Shown: in pieces, positions 33,531 through 41,667 of the stretch
Layout of the letters: each line of letters starts with the position of its first letter
Position numbering within the stretch: the first letter of the stretch is position 1
Assembly: GCF_014650455.1 (NCBI RefSeq)
Contig: NZ_BMUZ01000010.1
Coordinates: 124,001-188,000, forward strand
Direction of reading: 5' to 3'
DNA length: 64,000 nt
DNA from: Streptomyces xanthochromogenes
GTDB lineage: Bacteria > Actinomycetota > Actinomycetes > Streptomycetales > Streptomycetaceae
Made by a program: the position numbers and the translations under genes
Notes under the pieces: generated by a model
The model's database searches: none
Told to the model about the DNA's origin: nothing
The model's input: only the letters and a program-made list of their open reading frames with translations

Positions 33531-34934
33531 ATGACCTCATCGCATGCGCCCGTATCGCCGGCCCCCTTCGAAGACCTCCTGCCTTCCACAGAGCGTGCTC
33601 TCCTGCACCGCATCGCGGTCGCCCAGACCGAAGGGCGGGCGCCCTCACTGGTGGCGGCCGTGGTGCGGGACGGCCGGATGGTCTGGTCCGGTTCGCGTTC
33701 CTGCGTCGACGGGCACGGGCCGGACGCCGATGTCCAGTACCGCATCGGCTCCATCACCAAGACCTTCACGGCCGTGCTGGTGCTGAGGCTGCGTGACGAG
33801 GGGCTCCTCGACCTCCGGGATCCGTTGGAGAAGTACCTCCCCGGTACCGCGGTGGGCGGCGCCACTATCGCCCAACTGCTCTCCCACACAGCCGGGTTGA
33901 CCGCCGAGGCGCCAGCGCCCTGGTGGGAACGGACACCTGGTGACCTTCGCCCGGAGCTCGGTGATGTGCTGGGGGACCAGGCGCAACTGCATCCCGTAGG
34001 GCTGCTCCATCACTACTCCAATCCGGGTTACGCGGTGCTCGGTGCCCTGGTGGAGGCAGTGCGCGGAGTGCCCTGGAAGGATGCGCTGCGGACGGAGATC
34101 CTCGAACCCCTGGGCATGCACCGCACGAGCACGGAGCCGGTACATCCCCATGCAGGCGGCTGGGCCGTCCACCCGTGGGCCGATGTGTTGCTGCCGGAGC
34201 CGTCCGAGGACCTCGGACTGATGGCCCCGGCCGGGCAGCTCTGGTCGACTGCCGCGGACCTCAGCCGCTTCGCCGTCTTCCTCACGGCAGGGGACGAGAG
34301 AGTGCTGAGCGCCGACTCGGTGGCGGAGATGAGGACCCCTGCCGTGGCGCCGGAGCCGGGTGACTGGGACGCCGGTTACGGCCTCGGTATGCAGCTCACC
34401 CGGACCGATGGCCGCGAACTCGTCGGGCACACCGGCTCGTTGCCCGGGTTCGTCGCGACGCTGTGGGTGGGTGTGGCGGACGGCGTGGCCGCCGTCGTGC
34501 TCGCCAATGCCACCTCCGGCCTGCTGGTCGGCGCGCTGGCCGCCGATCTCGTACGGATCGTGGCGGAGTCCGAACCGCGCTTCCCGGAGCCCTGGCGCCC
34601 CCTTCCCGCGGCGGATAGGGAGCTCCTGGCCCTCACCGGGCCCTGGTACTGGGGCACCCATGCCTTCGGGCTGCGGCTGACCGCCGACGGCGGAGTGGCC
34701 CTGGCACCCGTGCGGGGAGGCGGGCGGGCTGCCCGGTTCAAGGCTGCCGCCGACGGCGCCTGGGTCGGCCTCGAGGGCTACTACCGGGGAGAGACCCTCC
34801 GCGCGGTGCGTCGTGCGGACGGCTCGGTGAGCCACCTCGATCTCGGGTCGTTCGTGTTCACCCGAGAGCCGTACGGACCTGAAGCGGCCGCGGTGCCGGG
34901 CGGCGTGGACCCCGAGGGGTGGCGCGGAATCTGA
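33531..34934 (+). CDS. Serine hydrolase of the class C beta-lactamase/DD-peptidase family
   Basis: The 467-residue protein has the three family motifs: S74-x-x-K77 (SITK), HYSNPGY (YxN) and VGHTGS (HxG in place of KTG). No signal peptide is visible from ATG 33531, so it may be cytoplasmic and act as an esterase or peptidase rather than a lactamase. Longer in-frame starts back to 33414 exist but have weaker coding character. A C-terminal beta-rich domain follows the catalytic part. No ribosome-binding site is obvious, so it may be leaderless. Confidence 0.88.
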   Translation: MTSSHAPVSPAPFEDLLPSTERALLHRIAVAQTEGRAPSLVAAVVRDGRMVWSGSRSCVDGHGPDADVQYRIGSITKTFTAVLVLRLRDEGLLDLRDPLEKYLPGTAVGGATIAQLLSHTAGLTAEAPAPWWERTPGDLRPELGDVLGDQAQLHPVGLLHHYSNPGYAVLGALVEAVRGVPWKDALRTEILEPLGMHRTSTEPVHPHAGGWAVHPWADVLLPEPSEDLGLMAPAGQLWSTAADLSRFAVFLTAGDERVLSADSVAEMRTPAVAPEPGDWDAGYGLGMQLTRTDGRELVGHTGSLPGFVATLWVGVADGVAAVVLANATSGLLVGALAADLVRIVAESEPRFPEPWRPLPAADRELLALTGPWYWGTHAFGLRLTADGGVALAPVRGGGRAARFKAAADGAWVGLEGYYRGETLRAVRRADGSVSHLDLGSFVFTREPYGPEAAAVPGGVDPEGWRGI

Positions 34935-34935
34935 C

Positions 34936-34949
34936 GTTTCACGTGAAAC
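34936..34949. other. parS site 12
   Basis: Exact GTTTCACGTGAAAC two bases after the serine hydrolase stop. Confidence 0.93.
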
Positions 34950-34969
34950 GGCCGACCAGGCCGCTGTGC

Positions 34970-34997
34970 AGGCCCTGTTTCACGTGAAACAGGGCCT
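34970..34997. terminator. 28-bp palindrome with parS core between convergent genes
   Basis: Arms AGGCCCTGTTTCAC and complement; possible weak bidirectional terminator between the serine hydrolase and the GNAT gene. Confidence 0.5.
34977..34990. other. parS site 13
   Basis: Exact GTTTCACGTGAAAC, 41 bp from site 12, core of the 34970-34997 palindrome. Confidence 0.93.
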
Positions 34998-35045
34998 TGC
35001 GCGGGTTTGTCCCGCAACGGGGCCGAAGCGGTTTCCGGAGCAGGC

Positions 35046-35498
35046 TTACAGCGCCTTCTTGAACCCCACGTGCGAGGCTTCGAACCCGAGCCGCTCATAG
35101 AAGCGGTGGGCATCGACGCGGGTGACGTCCGACGTCAGCTGGACCAACTGACAGCCCTGGCGCGCCGATTCGGCGACGGCCCACTCGATGAAGAGGGTGC
35201 CGAGCCCACTGCCGCGCTCCGCGCTGTGAATACGCACCCCTTCGATGATCGAGCGGGTCGATCCGCGCCGGGAGAGCCCGGGGACGATGGTGAGCTGGAG
35301 GGTGCCGACGACCTCGCCGCCGCGGTCCGCAACCATCACGTGCTGGTTGGGGTCGCCCGCGAGCCGGTCGAAAGCGGCGCGGTAGGGCGTCAGGTCGTCG
35401 GGCGACTCGCGCTGGGCGCCCAGCGGATCGTCCGCGAGCATCGCCACGATCGCCGGGAGGTCGTCGGGTGTCGCAGGCCTGATCTCAAGATCACTCAT
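35046..35498 (-). CDS. GNAT family N-acetyltransferase
   Basis: The 150-residue single-domain GNAT has the acetyl-CoA motif ERGSGLGTLFIEWAV and the C-terminal RFYERLGFEASH typical of the family. Substrate unknown. It lies 25 bp downstream of a MarR-type gene on the same strand and may be co-transcribed with it. Confidence 0.9.
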   Translation of the reverse strand: MSDLEIRPATPDDLPAIVAMLADDPLGAQRESPDDLTPYRAAFDRLAGDPNQHVMVADRGGEVVGTLQLTIVPGLSRRGSTRSIIEGVRIHSAERGSGLGTLFIEWAVAESARQGCQLVQLTSDVTRVDAHRFYERLGFEASHVGFKKAL

Positions 35499-35523
35499 GG
35501 CCCGGAGCGTACGCCCAACGGCT

Positions 35524-35982
35524 TCACGCCGACACGTTCAGAGCCTCGACCGTGCGTACCAGGGGCGCGAGTTGAGGGTTTTCAGCCGCCTCGTCCAAGG
35601 CCTCGCGCAGGGCCCGGTCATTGGTGGGCCGGGCGTCGGCGAGCAGGGCGAGACCGGACTCGGTGACATCGGTGTAAATGCCGCGGCGGTCGGTGTCGCA
35701 GAGGTACCGGGTGAGCAGGCCGCGGTCCTCCAGGCGGGTCACGAGCCGGGTCGTGGCCGACTGGCTGAGAACCACGGCGTCGGCGACCTGCTTCATCTGG
35801 AGGTGCCCGCCCGGCCCGCTGTGCTGGCGGCTGAGTACATCGAGCAGCGAGTACTCGCGCACGCTGAGGTCGTGCCCCGACTGCAGCGCGCGCTCGATGT
35901 GAGCATCGATCTTGCCGTGCAGCAGGGAGAGCGCGCACCAGCCCTGGGCGAGGGCGGTGAGTGCGGGATCCGTCGCGGTCAT
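35524..35982 (-). CDS. MarR family transcriptional regulator
   Basis: The 152-residue winged-helix repressor has the MarR core (LSVREYSLLDVL, then MKQVADAVVLSQSATTRLVTRLEDRGLL and a wing with CDTDRRGIYTDVT). ATG 35982 has GGAGGA upstream. It is divergent from an MFS exporter gene, the usual setting for a repressor that releases on ligand binding. Two TGCAATTA repeats in the shared region are likely half-sites. Confidence 0.93.
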   Translation of the reverse strand: MTATDPALTALAQGWCALSLLHGKIDAHIERALQSGHDLSVREYSLLDVLSRQHSGPGGHLQMKQVADAVVLSQSATTRLVTRLEDRGLLTRYLCDTDRRGIYTDVTESGLALLADARPTNDRALREALDEAAENPQLAPLVRTVEALNVSA

Positions 35983-36046
35983 GCGTGTGTCCTCCGTCCG
36001 GAGCGGCGTGTCCTCAGGATAGTCCACAGACGCAATAGCCCGCGCT

Positions 36047-36071
36047 TGCAATTAGTCGGCGTCTGCAATTA
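36047..36071. promoter_or_regulatory. Direct repeat, probable MarR operator
   Basis: TGCAATTA occurs at 36047-36054 and 36064-36071, starts 17 bp apart, in an AT-rich patch between the divergent MarR and MFS genes; CGCAATA precedes at 36031-36037. Confidence 0.55.
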
Positions 36072-36119
36072 TTGTGAACGCTCGTAAGGGGCCCACGCAA
36101 CGTTTTGGAAGGTCATCCC

Positions 36120-37331
36120 ATGCCACTCGCCCTCCTAGCCCTCGCCATCGGGGCGTTCGGTATCGGCACCACAGAATTCGTGATCATGGGGCTGCTCCCC
36201 GAGGTTGCCGGCACCTTCGATGTCTCCATTCCCACCGCCGGATACCTGGTCAGTGGCTATGCGGTCGGTGTCATGCTCGGCGCCCCGCTGATGACCGTTC
36301 TGGGCACGAAGATCACCCGCAAGCGGATGCTGATGCTGCTGATGGGCTTCTTCATCGCGGGCAACGTGCTCTCCGCGCTGGCGCCCGCCTTCGAGCTGAT
36401 GCTGGCCGGGCGGATCGTCGCCTCTCTCGCACACGGTGCGTTCTTCGGCATCGGCTCGGTCGTCGCCGCGGATCTGGTCGCCCCCGAGAAGAAGGCCGGG
36501 GCCATCGCGATGATGTTCACCGGGCTGACCGTCGCCAATGTGGTGGGCGTGCCGGCCGGCACGCTCATCGGCCAGCAGGTCGGCTGGCGTGCCACGTTCT
36601 TCGTCGTCGCATCGCTCGGCGTGCTCGGTCTGCTCGGGGTGGCCAAGCTCGTACCGGACATGCCGAAGGCCGAGGGCGTACGGCTGCGGCACGAGATCGC
36701 CGCGTTCCGCAATGTCCAGGTGCTGCTCGCCATGGCGATGACCGTGCTCGGATTCGGCGGAGTCTTCGCAGCGATCACCTACATCACGCCGATGATGACG
36801 AACGTCGCCGGCTATGCCGACACCTCCGTCACCTGGCTGCTCGTTCTGTTCGGCCTCGGCATGGTCACCGGAAACCTCATCGGCGGCCGGTTCGCCGACC
36901 GGGCGCTGATGCCCATGCTCTACGTGGCGCTGTCCGGGCTGGCCGTGGTCCTGGCGCTGTTCACGGTGGCCGCCCACGACAAGCTCGCTTCCGCCGTCAT
37001 GGTCTTCCTCATCGGCGCACTGGGCTTCGCGACCGTGCCCCCGCTGCAAAAGCGTGTCCTGGACCAGGCCGCCGGAGCACCCACCCTGGCGTCCGCCGTC
37101 AACATCGGCGCCTTCAACCTCGGCAACGCGCTGTCCGCCTGGCTCGGCGGCATCGTCATCGCCGCAGGCCTCGGCTACACCGCCCCCAACTGGGTCGGTG
37201 CCGCACTGGCCGCCTCCGCCCTGGTGCTCGCCTTCGTCTCCAGCGCGCTGGAGCGGCGTACGAGCAGCGGCAGCCGCATCGTCGCGGGCACCGTGCACGA
37301 GCCGGCCCGGGCCACCGCGTCCCACCACTGA
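36120..37331 (+). CDS. MFS transporter (AraJ/DHA1-type exporter)
   Basis: The 403-residue twelve-helix protein opens with MPLALLALAIGAFGIGTTEFVIMGLLPEV in two blocks typical of AraJ/YdhP-like drug or sugar exporters. ATG 36120 has GGAAGG seven bases upstream; the in-frame TTG at 36105 has none. It is divergent from the MarR gene and followed 35 bp later by an HbpS-type gene. Confidence 0.92.
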   Translation: MPLALLALAIGAFGIGTTEFVIMGLLPEVAGTFDVSIPTAGYLVSGYAVGVMLGAPLMTVLGTKITRKRMLMLLMGFFIAGNVLSALAPAFELMLAGRIVASLAHGAFFGIGSVVAADLVAPEKKAGAIAMMFTGLTVANVVGVPAGTLIGQQVGWRATFFVVASLGVLGLLGVAKLVPDMPKAEGVRLRHEIAAFRNVQVLLAMAMTVLGFGGVFAAITYITPMMTNVAGYADTSVTWLLVLFGLGMVTGNLIGGRFADRALMPMLYVALSGLAVVLALFTVAAHDKLASAVMVFLIGALGFATVPPLQKRVLDQAAGAPTLASAVNIGAFNLGNALSAWLGGIVIAAGLGYTAPNWVGAALAASALVLAFVSSALERRTSSGSRIVAGTVHEPARATASHH

Positions 37332-37366
37332 ACCAACTGACCAGCATTCTTTAGGAGTTACCCCTC

Positions 37367-37798
37367 ATGAGCACCCCCACCGTCGCCGTAGCCCCGCTCA
37401 CCACCCAGGATGCGGAAGCCCTCCTCGAAGCGGCCCGCGCCGCCGCCGAGGCGGCCGGGGTCACCGTAGCCGTCACCGTGCTCGACGCGGGCGGCCATCT
37501 GCTCGCCTTCCGCCGGGACGACCGGGCCGTACTGATCGCCGGTGAGACCAGCACCCGCAAGGCCTACACCGCCCTTCAGCTGGCCACCCCGACCGCAGAC
37601 CTGGTGGACGCGGTCCAGCCGGGCGGCCTCTTCCACACCCTGCCGACGGCCCTGGACCGGCCCCTCCTCTTCATCGCCGGCGGTGTGCCCGTCCACCGTG
37701 ACGGACGGCTGATCGGCGCGATCGGAGTGGGCGGCGGCGCCCCAGAGCAGGACCACGGCTTCGCCACCGCGGCCGTGGAGGCCCTCGTCCGGCGCTGA
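37367..37798 (+). CDS. GlcG/HbpS-type heme-binding protein
   Basis: The 143-residue protein has the GlcG/HbpS (DUF336) fold with VTVLDAGGHLLAFRRDD, then STRKAYTALQL and the C-terminal GAIGVGGGAPEQDHGFA. In Streptomyces HbpS binds heme and modulates a redox-sensing two-component system; other members are linked to small-molecule metabolism. No signal peptide is visible, so it is probably cytoplasmic. It shares a likely transcript with the MFS gene. Confidence 0.88.
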   Translation: MSTPTVAVAPLTTQDAEALLEAARAAAEAAGVTVAVTVLDAGGHLLAFRRDDRAVLIAGETSTRKAYTALQLATPTADLVDAVQPGGLFHTLPTALDRPLLFIAGGVPVHRDGRLIGAIGVGGGAPEQDHGFATAAVEALVRR

Positions 37799-37887
37799 GC
37801 GCACTGACACAGGGAGGCCCGCCCTCAAGTGCCCGCTGGATCGCGGCACATGGGGCGGGCGGTCGCCGTCGAGGGAGCCGCGTGAAC

Positions 37888-38742
37888 CTAGCCCGCTGCC
37901 ACCGTCAACGGCGCGAAGCGGCGGGTCCAGTCGCCGGGGAGAGCCGGGAGGCCGTAGGTCATCACCGCATTGAAGCCGGCCGACTCGACGCCGGACGCCT
38001 TCAACCAGCTCAGCAGCTCCTCGTGGCGTACGTCCACGTCCGTGCGCAGGGGGCGGTCCGTGCCGGCCGCGAGCGAGGCGACCAGAGCCTTCGCGGTCTC
38101 CGTGTCCCGGGCGATCAGTGGGCCCACCACATGGGTGTTCATGTTGGGCCAAGCCGCCGCGAAGCCGGTCAGCCCGGCCGCGTTCTCCGCGACCCTCAAC
38201 TGATCGCAGAAAGCCGGCAGGCGCGTGATCATGTGAGTGCGGTCTTGGCCGAAGACTTCGGTGTCCAGCCGGAGGATCGCCGGCAGGTCGTCCGCGGTCG
38301 CGGGGCGGGTGGCCACCGTCGGAGCCGGGCCCGACGGCCGGAAATGACCCCGCACCATCTCGGCCCGGCCGGTCGTCTCGAAGCCCAGCTCCTCGTACAG
38401 CGGTCGTCCGCTCGACGTGGCGTGCAGGGTGAGCGGAGTGCCGTCCCACTCCCGCAGCACGTCCGTCATCAGCCGGCGTCCGACGCCCTGCCGGGCGAAG
38501 CGCTCGGCGACCAGGACCATCCCGATGGCCGCGAGACCGGGGCCGTACGAGGTGACGACACAGGCGGTGACCAGGCCCTTGCCGTCCGGGGCGTCGATCC
38601 CGTAACCCGTTCCCGCCGCGAGCAGCAGCCCCCATTTGTGCTCCTCGCGTGGCCAGCCCCGGTCCTCGGACAGGTCGGCGCAGGCGACGAGGTCTGTGGT
38701 GGTCAAACGGCGCAGGGGAAGCTCGGCGAGCGATGACGGCAT
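37888..38742 (-). CDS. GNAT family N-acetyltransferase with two GNAT-like domains
   Basis: The 284-residue protein has an N-terminal GNAT domain with ERFARQGVGRRLM and RPLYEELGFETTG. A second, more divergent domain begins around residue 148 (VATRPATADDLPAIL). Substrate unknown. ATG 38742 starts five bases after the stop of the upstream membrane protein gene, so translation is probably coupled. Confidence 0.87.
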   Translation of the reverse strand: MPSSLAELPLRRLTTTDLVACADLSEDRGWPREEHKWGLLLAAGTGYGIDAPDGKGLVTACVVTSYGPGLAAIGMVLVAERFARQGVGRRLMTDVLREWDGTPLTLHATSSGRPLYEELGFETTGRAEMVRGHFRPSGPAPTVATRPATADDLPAILRLDTEVFGQDRTHMITRLPAFCDQLRVAENAAGLTGFAAAWPNMNTHVVGPLIARDTETAKALVASLAAGTDRPLRTDVDVRHEELLSWLKASGVESAGFNAVMTYGLPALPGDWTRRFAPLTVAAG

Positions 38743-38747
38743 GAGGC

Positions 38748-39365
38748 TCAGGTTGTCCGACCCACCGGCGCGGCGTCCACCGTTTTCCGGCTCTCGACAC
38801 GGTGCTTCCGCCCACGCCGCGTCAGTCCCCAGGGCTTGAGCACCGAGATTGCCGTCATGAAGAAGTAGGCGCTGGAGGACACGATCGGTGCGGCCACCAG
38901 ACTGGTGTCGGGCACTCCGGCCGCGACCGCGCCATTGATCTCCGGTCGCAGCAGGAAGGCCGACAGGCAGAGCGTGACCAGGGTCAGCCAGAACTTGATC
39001 CAGACCCAGCGATGACGAGCGAGTCCCCAGCGGGTGCCCAGCGAGAGCACCACTCCGGTCACCAGTGTCAGCAGGGCGATGGGCAGCACGAGCCAGTCGC
39101 CGAAGACCTTCATGGCGCGGTACGCGGCGTCGGTCATGGCGGGCGAGTCCGTTGTGTATGCGGTGATGCCGAGCGCGAGAAGGCCGAGGGTGAGGCCCAG
39201 CCAGCTCACCGAGACGGCGACATGGGCCACCAGCCAGCCCTTCCGGACGGTACGCCGCAGATGTTTCACGTGAAACGGCGACCGGATCGTGCGGTCGGAT
39301 GCGGGGAGAGGTGGATGTTTCACGTGAAACAGCGTGCCGTCGGAAGCCCGCGTCGGACGTCCCAC
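38748..39365 (-). CDS. Multi-pass membrane protein of unknown function
   Basis: There are four hydrophobic segments (AHVAVSVSWLGLTLGLLALGITAY, WLVLPIALLTLVTGVVLSLG, WIKFWLTLVTLCLSAFLL, VSSSAYFFMTAISVL), similar in pattern to DUF2269-like proteins. The 5' end is ambiguous. The longest frame starts at GTG 39365 and reads through two parS sites as FHVKH. GTG 39269, inside parS site 14, would give 173 residues beginning just before the first helix and is plausible. No strong ribosome-binding site distinguishes them. Confidence 0.75.
   Translation of the reverse strand: MGRPTRASDGTLFHVKHPPLPASDRTIRSPFHVKHLRRTVRKGWLVAHVAVSVSWLGLTLGLLALGITAYTTDSPAMTDAAYRAMKVFGDWLVLPIALLTLVTGVVLSLGTRWGLARHRWVWIKFWLTLVTLCLSAFLLRPEINGAVAAGVPDTSLVAAPIVSSSAYFFMTAISVLKPWGLTRRGRKHRVESRKTVDAAPVGRTT
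39263..39276. other. parS site 14
   Basis: Exact GTTTCACGTGAAAC at the N-terminal end of the membrane protein gene, containing a candidate GTG start codon on the minus strand. Confidence 0.92.
39317..39330. other. parS site 15
   Basis: Exact GTTTCACGTGAAAC, 54 bp from site 14, in the divergent region between the membrane protein and HAD phosphatase genes. Confidence 0.92.
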
Positions 39366-39400
39366 AGGGGGAGTAACCCCGCGTACTAGGCTCGGCGTAC

Positions 39401-40033
39401 ATGGCGAGACTTCACCTCTTCGACCTCGACGGCACCCTCATGCGGGGCTCCGCCGCGCCGGTCGAGATTTCGCGGCAGCTCGGGCTCCTTGACGAGATCG
39501 GCGAGCTGGAGGTGGCGCTGTCCAGCGGCCGGATCGGGCCGCCGGAGTACGCGGTGCGGGTGCACGCTCTGTGGGCCGGGCTCACCGAGGCGCATGTGAC
39601 GACCGCTTTCGAGACGGCCCCCTGGATCACAGGCATCCAGGACGTCTGGCGGGAGATTCGTGAAGCGGGCGACTACTGTGCCGTGATCTCGCTGTCCCCG
39701 TCCTTCTTCGTGGAACGGCTGCTCGGCTGGGGCGCTCATGCGGCCCACGGCTCGCTCTTCCCGGAGTTGCCCTTCACCCGGCCCGTGGACAAGGAGGGGC
39801 TGTTGAGCCCGGCCGCGAAGGTGACCGTCATGCACCGGCTGTGCGCCGAGTTCGGCGTCGACAGCCGGCACTGTGTTGCCTACGGGGACTCGATGTCCGA
39901 CGTGGACCTCTTCGCGGCCGTCCCCGTGTCGGTCGCGGTGAACGCGGACCACCACCTCGCGGACCGTGCCACCCACACCTACACCGGCGACGACCTCCGG
40001 GAGGCCTACGCCCTGGTCCGCTCGGCTCTGTGA
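39401..40033 (+). CDS. HAD-IB family phosphatase
   Basis: The 210-residue HAD hydrolase has motif I FDLDGTLMRG (residues 6-15), motif II in VISLSPSFF, and motif III/IV AYGDSMSDVDLF. This resembles SerB-like phosphoserine phosphatases, but the substrate is unknown. No ribosome-binding site is seen and a TACTAGGCT promoter-like element lies about 12 bases upstream, so the mRNA may be leaderless. Confidence 0.9.
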   Translation: MARLHLFDLDGTLMRGSAAPVEISRQLGLLDEIGELEVALSSGRIGPPEYAVRVHALWAGLTEAHVTTAFETAPWITGIQDVWREIREAGDYCAVISLSPSFFVERLLGWGAHAAHGSLFPELPFTRPVDKEGLLSPAAKVTVMHRLCAEFGVDSRHCVAYGDSMSDVDLFAAVPVSVAVNADHHLADRATHTYTGDDLREAYALVRSAL

Positions 40034-40040
40034 GCTGTGG

Positions 40041-40523
40041 TCAGCCCAGGTCGGGTGCGTGCATGGCCCGCACGCCCTCGATGTTGCCGTCGAGGTAGTG
40101 CCGGAGGGACAGCGGCACGAGGTGCACCGAGGCGATCCCGACGCGGGTGAACGGGATGCGGACGATCTCGTACTCGCCGCAGGGCTCCTCGATCTCGGGG
40201 CCGTGCCGCAGCGAGAGGTCCATGGAATCGAGGCGGCAGACGAAGAAGTGCTGCACCTTCACGCCGGTCGCGCCGCCGTCGGCACCGATGTGCTCGACGG
40301 TGTCGACGAAGCAGGGCACCACATCGGTGATCTTCGCTCCGAGCTCTTCGTCCACTTCGCGGTGGAGGGCCTCGACGACAGTGGCGTCCTCGGGCTCGAC
40401 CCCGCCACCGGGGGTGACCCAGTACGGGTCCATGCCGGGCTTGGTGCGCTTGATCAGGATCAGGGCGTCACCGTCAAGCAGAACGGCTCGTGCGGTGCGC
40501 TTGACCACTGGACGTACGGTCAT
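40041..40523 (-). CDS. Nudix hydrolase
   Basis: The 160-residue protein has a recognisable Nudix box (GGGVEPEDATVVEALHREVDEELG in two blocks, G-x5-E through R-E-x2-E-E). It should cleave a nucleoside diphosphate-linked compound. ATG 40523 begins at MTVRPVVKRTARAVLL. It converges with the HAD gene, the stops being only 7 bp apart. Confidence 0.92.
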   Translation of the reverse strand: MTVRPVVKRTARAVLLDGDALILIKRTKPGMDPYWVTPGGGVEPEDATVVEALHREVDEELGAKITDVVPCFVDTVEHIGADGGATGVKVQHFFVCRLDSMDLSLRHGPEIEEPCGEYEIVRIPFTRVGIASVHLVPLSLRHYLDGNIEGVRAMHAPDLG

Positions 40524-40582
40524 GGGAGAAATGTGGCCCGAAGGGGCGCCTGCGAAACTCTCCGGGCCTCGTCCACCGCTCT

Positions 40583-41479
40583 TCAGCTCCAGTCGGCCGC
40601 GGCACGCAGCAGCCATTCCTGCGCCCGCGCGATGTGCGGGAGGCCGAGTGTGCCGGTGCGCGCCGCGAGGAAATAGGTGCGCAGCGGCGGCACCGGAGGG
40701 TTGAGCAGCGCCACCACCTCGCCTTGTTCCAGGGCCGTCTCGCACAGGTAGCGCGGCAGTACGGCGAGTCCCGCTCCGGCGGTCACCGCGGCGAGAACGG
40801 CCCGCAGATCGGGGGCCACGACCGTGCCCGCGGCGGCGGGCTTGGCGTCGAACACCGAGGCCCAGTAGCGCGTGACGAGTGGCAGCGATTCGTGGACCTC
40901 CACCACCGGGATGGGCTCCAGGACGTCGGGCCCGCCGTGCCGCACCGCGCCAGGCCCGAGCCGCGCGGCCCAGCGCACCCCGGCGACCAGCACATGCTCC
41001 TCGTCGCACAGTGCGGTCGAGGTCAGCAGCCCGCCGCGCGGCCTGGCGGTGGCGATGGCGAGATCGTGGTGGCCGGCAGCCAGGCCTTCGAGGGTCTCCT
41101 CGGCGTTCCCGAAGGACGCCCGCAACGCGAGGCCCTGGGGGATGAGCCGGGTGAGTGCGGGCAGGGCGCGCAATGCGGTGAACTCCGGCGGTCCGGCCAG
41201 ATGCAGGGTTCGCAGGGCCGGTGCCTCGCCGAGGCCGGACTCGGTGATCTCGACCAGCGCGTCCAGATGCGGCGCGGCCCGCTGGGCCAGCTCGTCGCCC
41301 ATGGTCGTCGGGGTCACCCCGCGCGCCTGGCGTAGAAAGAGCGGATGGCCCAACTGCCGCTCCAGGGTGCGTATCTGGCCCGTCACCGCGGGCTGCGAAA
41401 GCCCGAGCAACGCAGCGGCCCGGGTGAACGAGCCCGCTCGGTGCACGGTGACGAACGTACGCAGCAGGGCAAGGTCCAT
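40583..41479 (-). CDS. LysR family transcriptional regulator
   Basis: The 298-residue LTTR has an N-terminal winged helix (MDLALLRTFVTVHRAGSF, then AALLGLSQPAVTGQIRTLERQLG) and a periplasmic-binding-like effector domain. No divergent target gene lies immediately next to it, so its regulon is not apparent. The Nudix gene lies 59 bp downstream on the same strand. Confidence 0.93.
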   Translation of the reverse strand: MDLALLRTFVTVHRAGSFTRAAALLGLSQPAVTGQIRTLERQLGHPLFLRQARGVTPTTMGDELAQRAAPHLDALVEITESGLGEAPALRTLHLAGPPEFTALRALPALTRLIPQGLALRASFGNAEETLEGLAAGHHDLAIATARPRGGLLTSTALCDEEHVLVAGVRWAARLGPGAVRHGGPDVLEPIPVVEVHESLPLVTRYWASVFDAKPAAAGTVVAPDLRAVLAAVTAGAGLAVLPRYLCETALEQGEVVALLNPPVPPLRTYFLAARTGTLGLPHIARAQEWLLRAAADWS

Positions 41480-41628
41480 GGTGCCCTCCCGTCCCGAACT
41501 GCTTCACGACGTCCCCGGCCGGACACAACTATAAATATGTCGATAGGTCTCTGTCGCTACCGTGATTGGACACTGACGCAGAGTCAACTAGCCTTGTGCG
41601 GGCGGTTCCCGGACGCGGGAACCGGGGG

Positions 41629-41661
41629 CGGTCCGAGCCATGAGGGGGGAGGCTCGGACCG
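41629..41661 (-). terminator. Terminator after the cystathionine gamma-lyase gene
   Basis: An 11-bp stem (CGGTCCGAGCC with its complement) and an 11-base loop. A second hairpin, GGTTCCC/GGGAACC, lies at 41604-41623. Confidence 0.75.
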
Positions 41662-41667
41662 TCCGTC

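Noticed and set aside
36020..36028. TAGTCCACA as a DnaA box
   Set aside because: Second base departs from the consensus and it is isolated in the MarR-MFS promoter.
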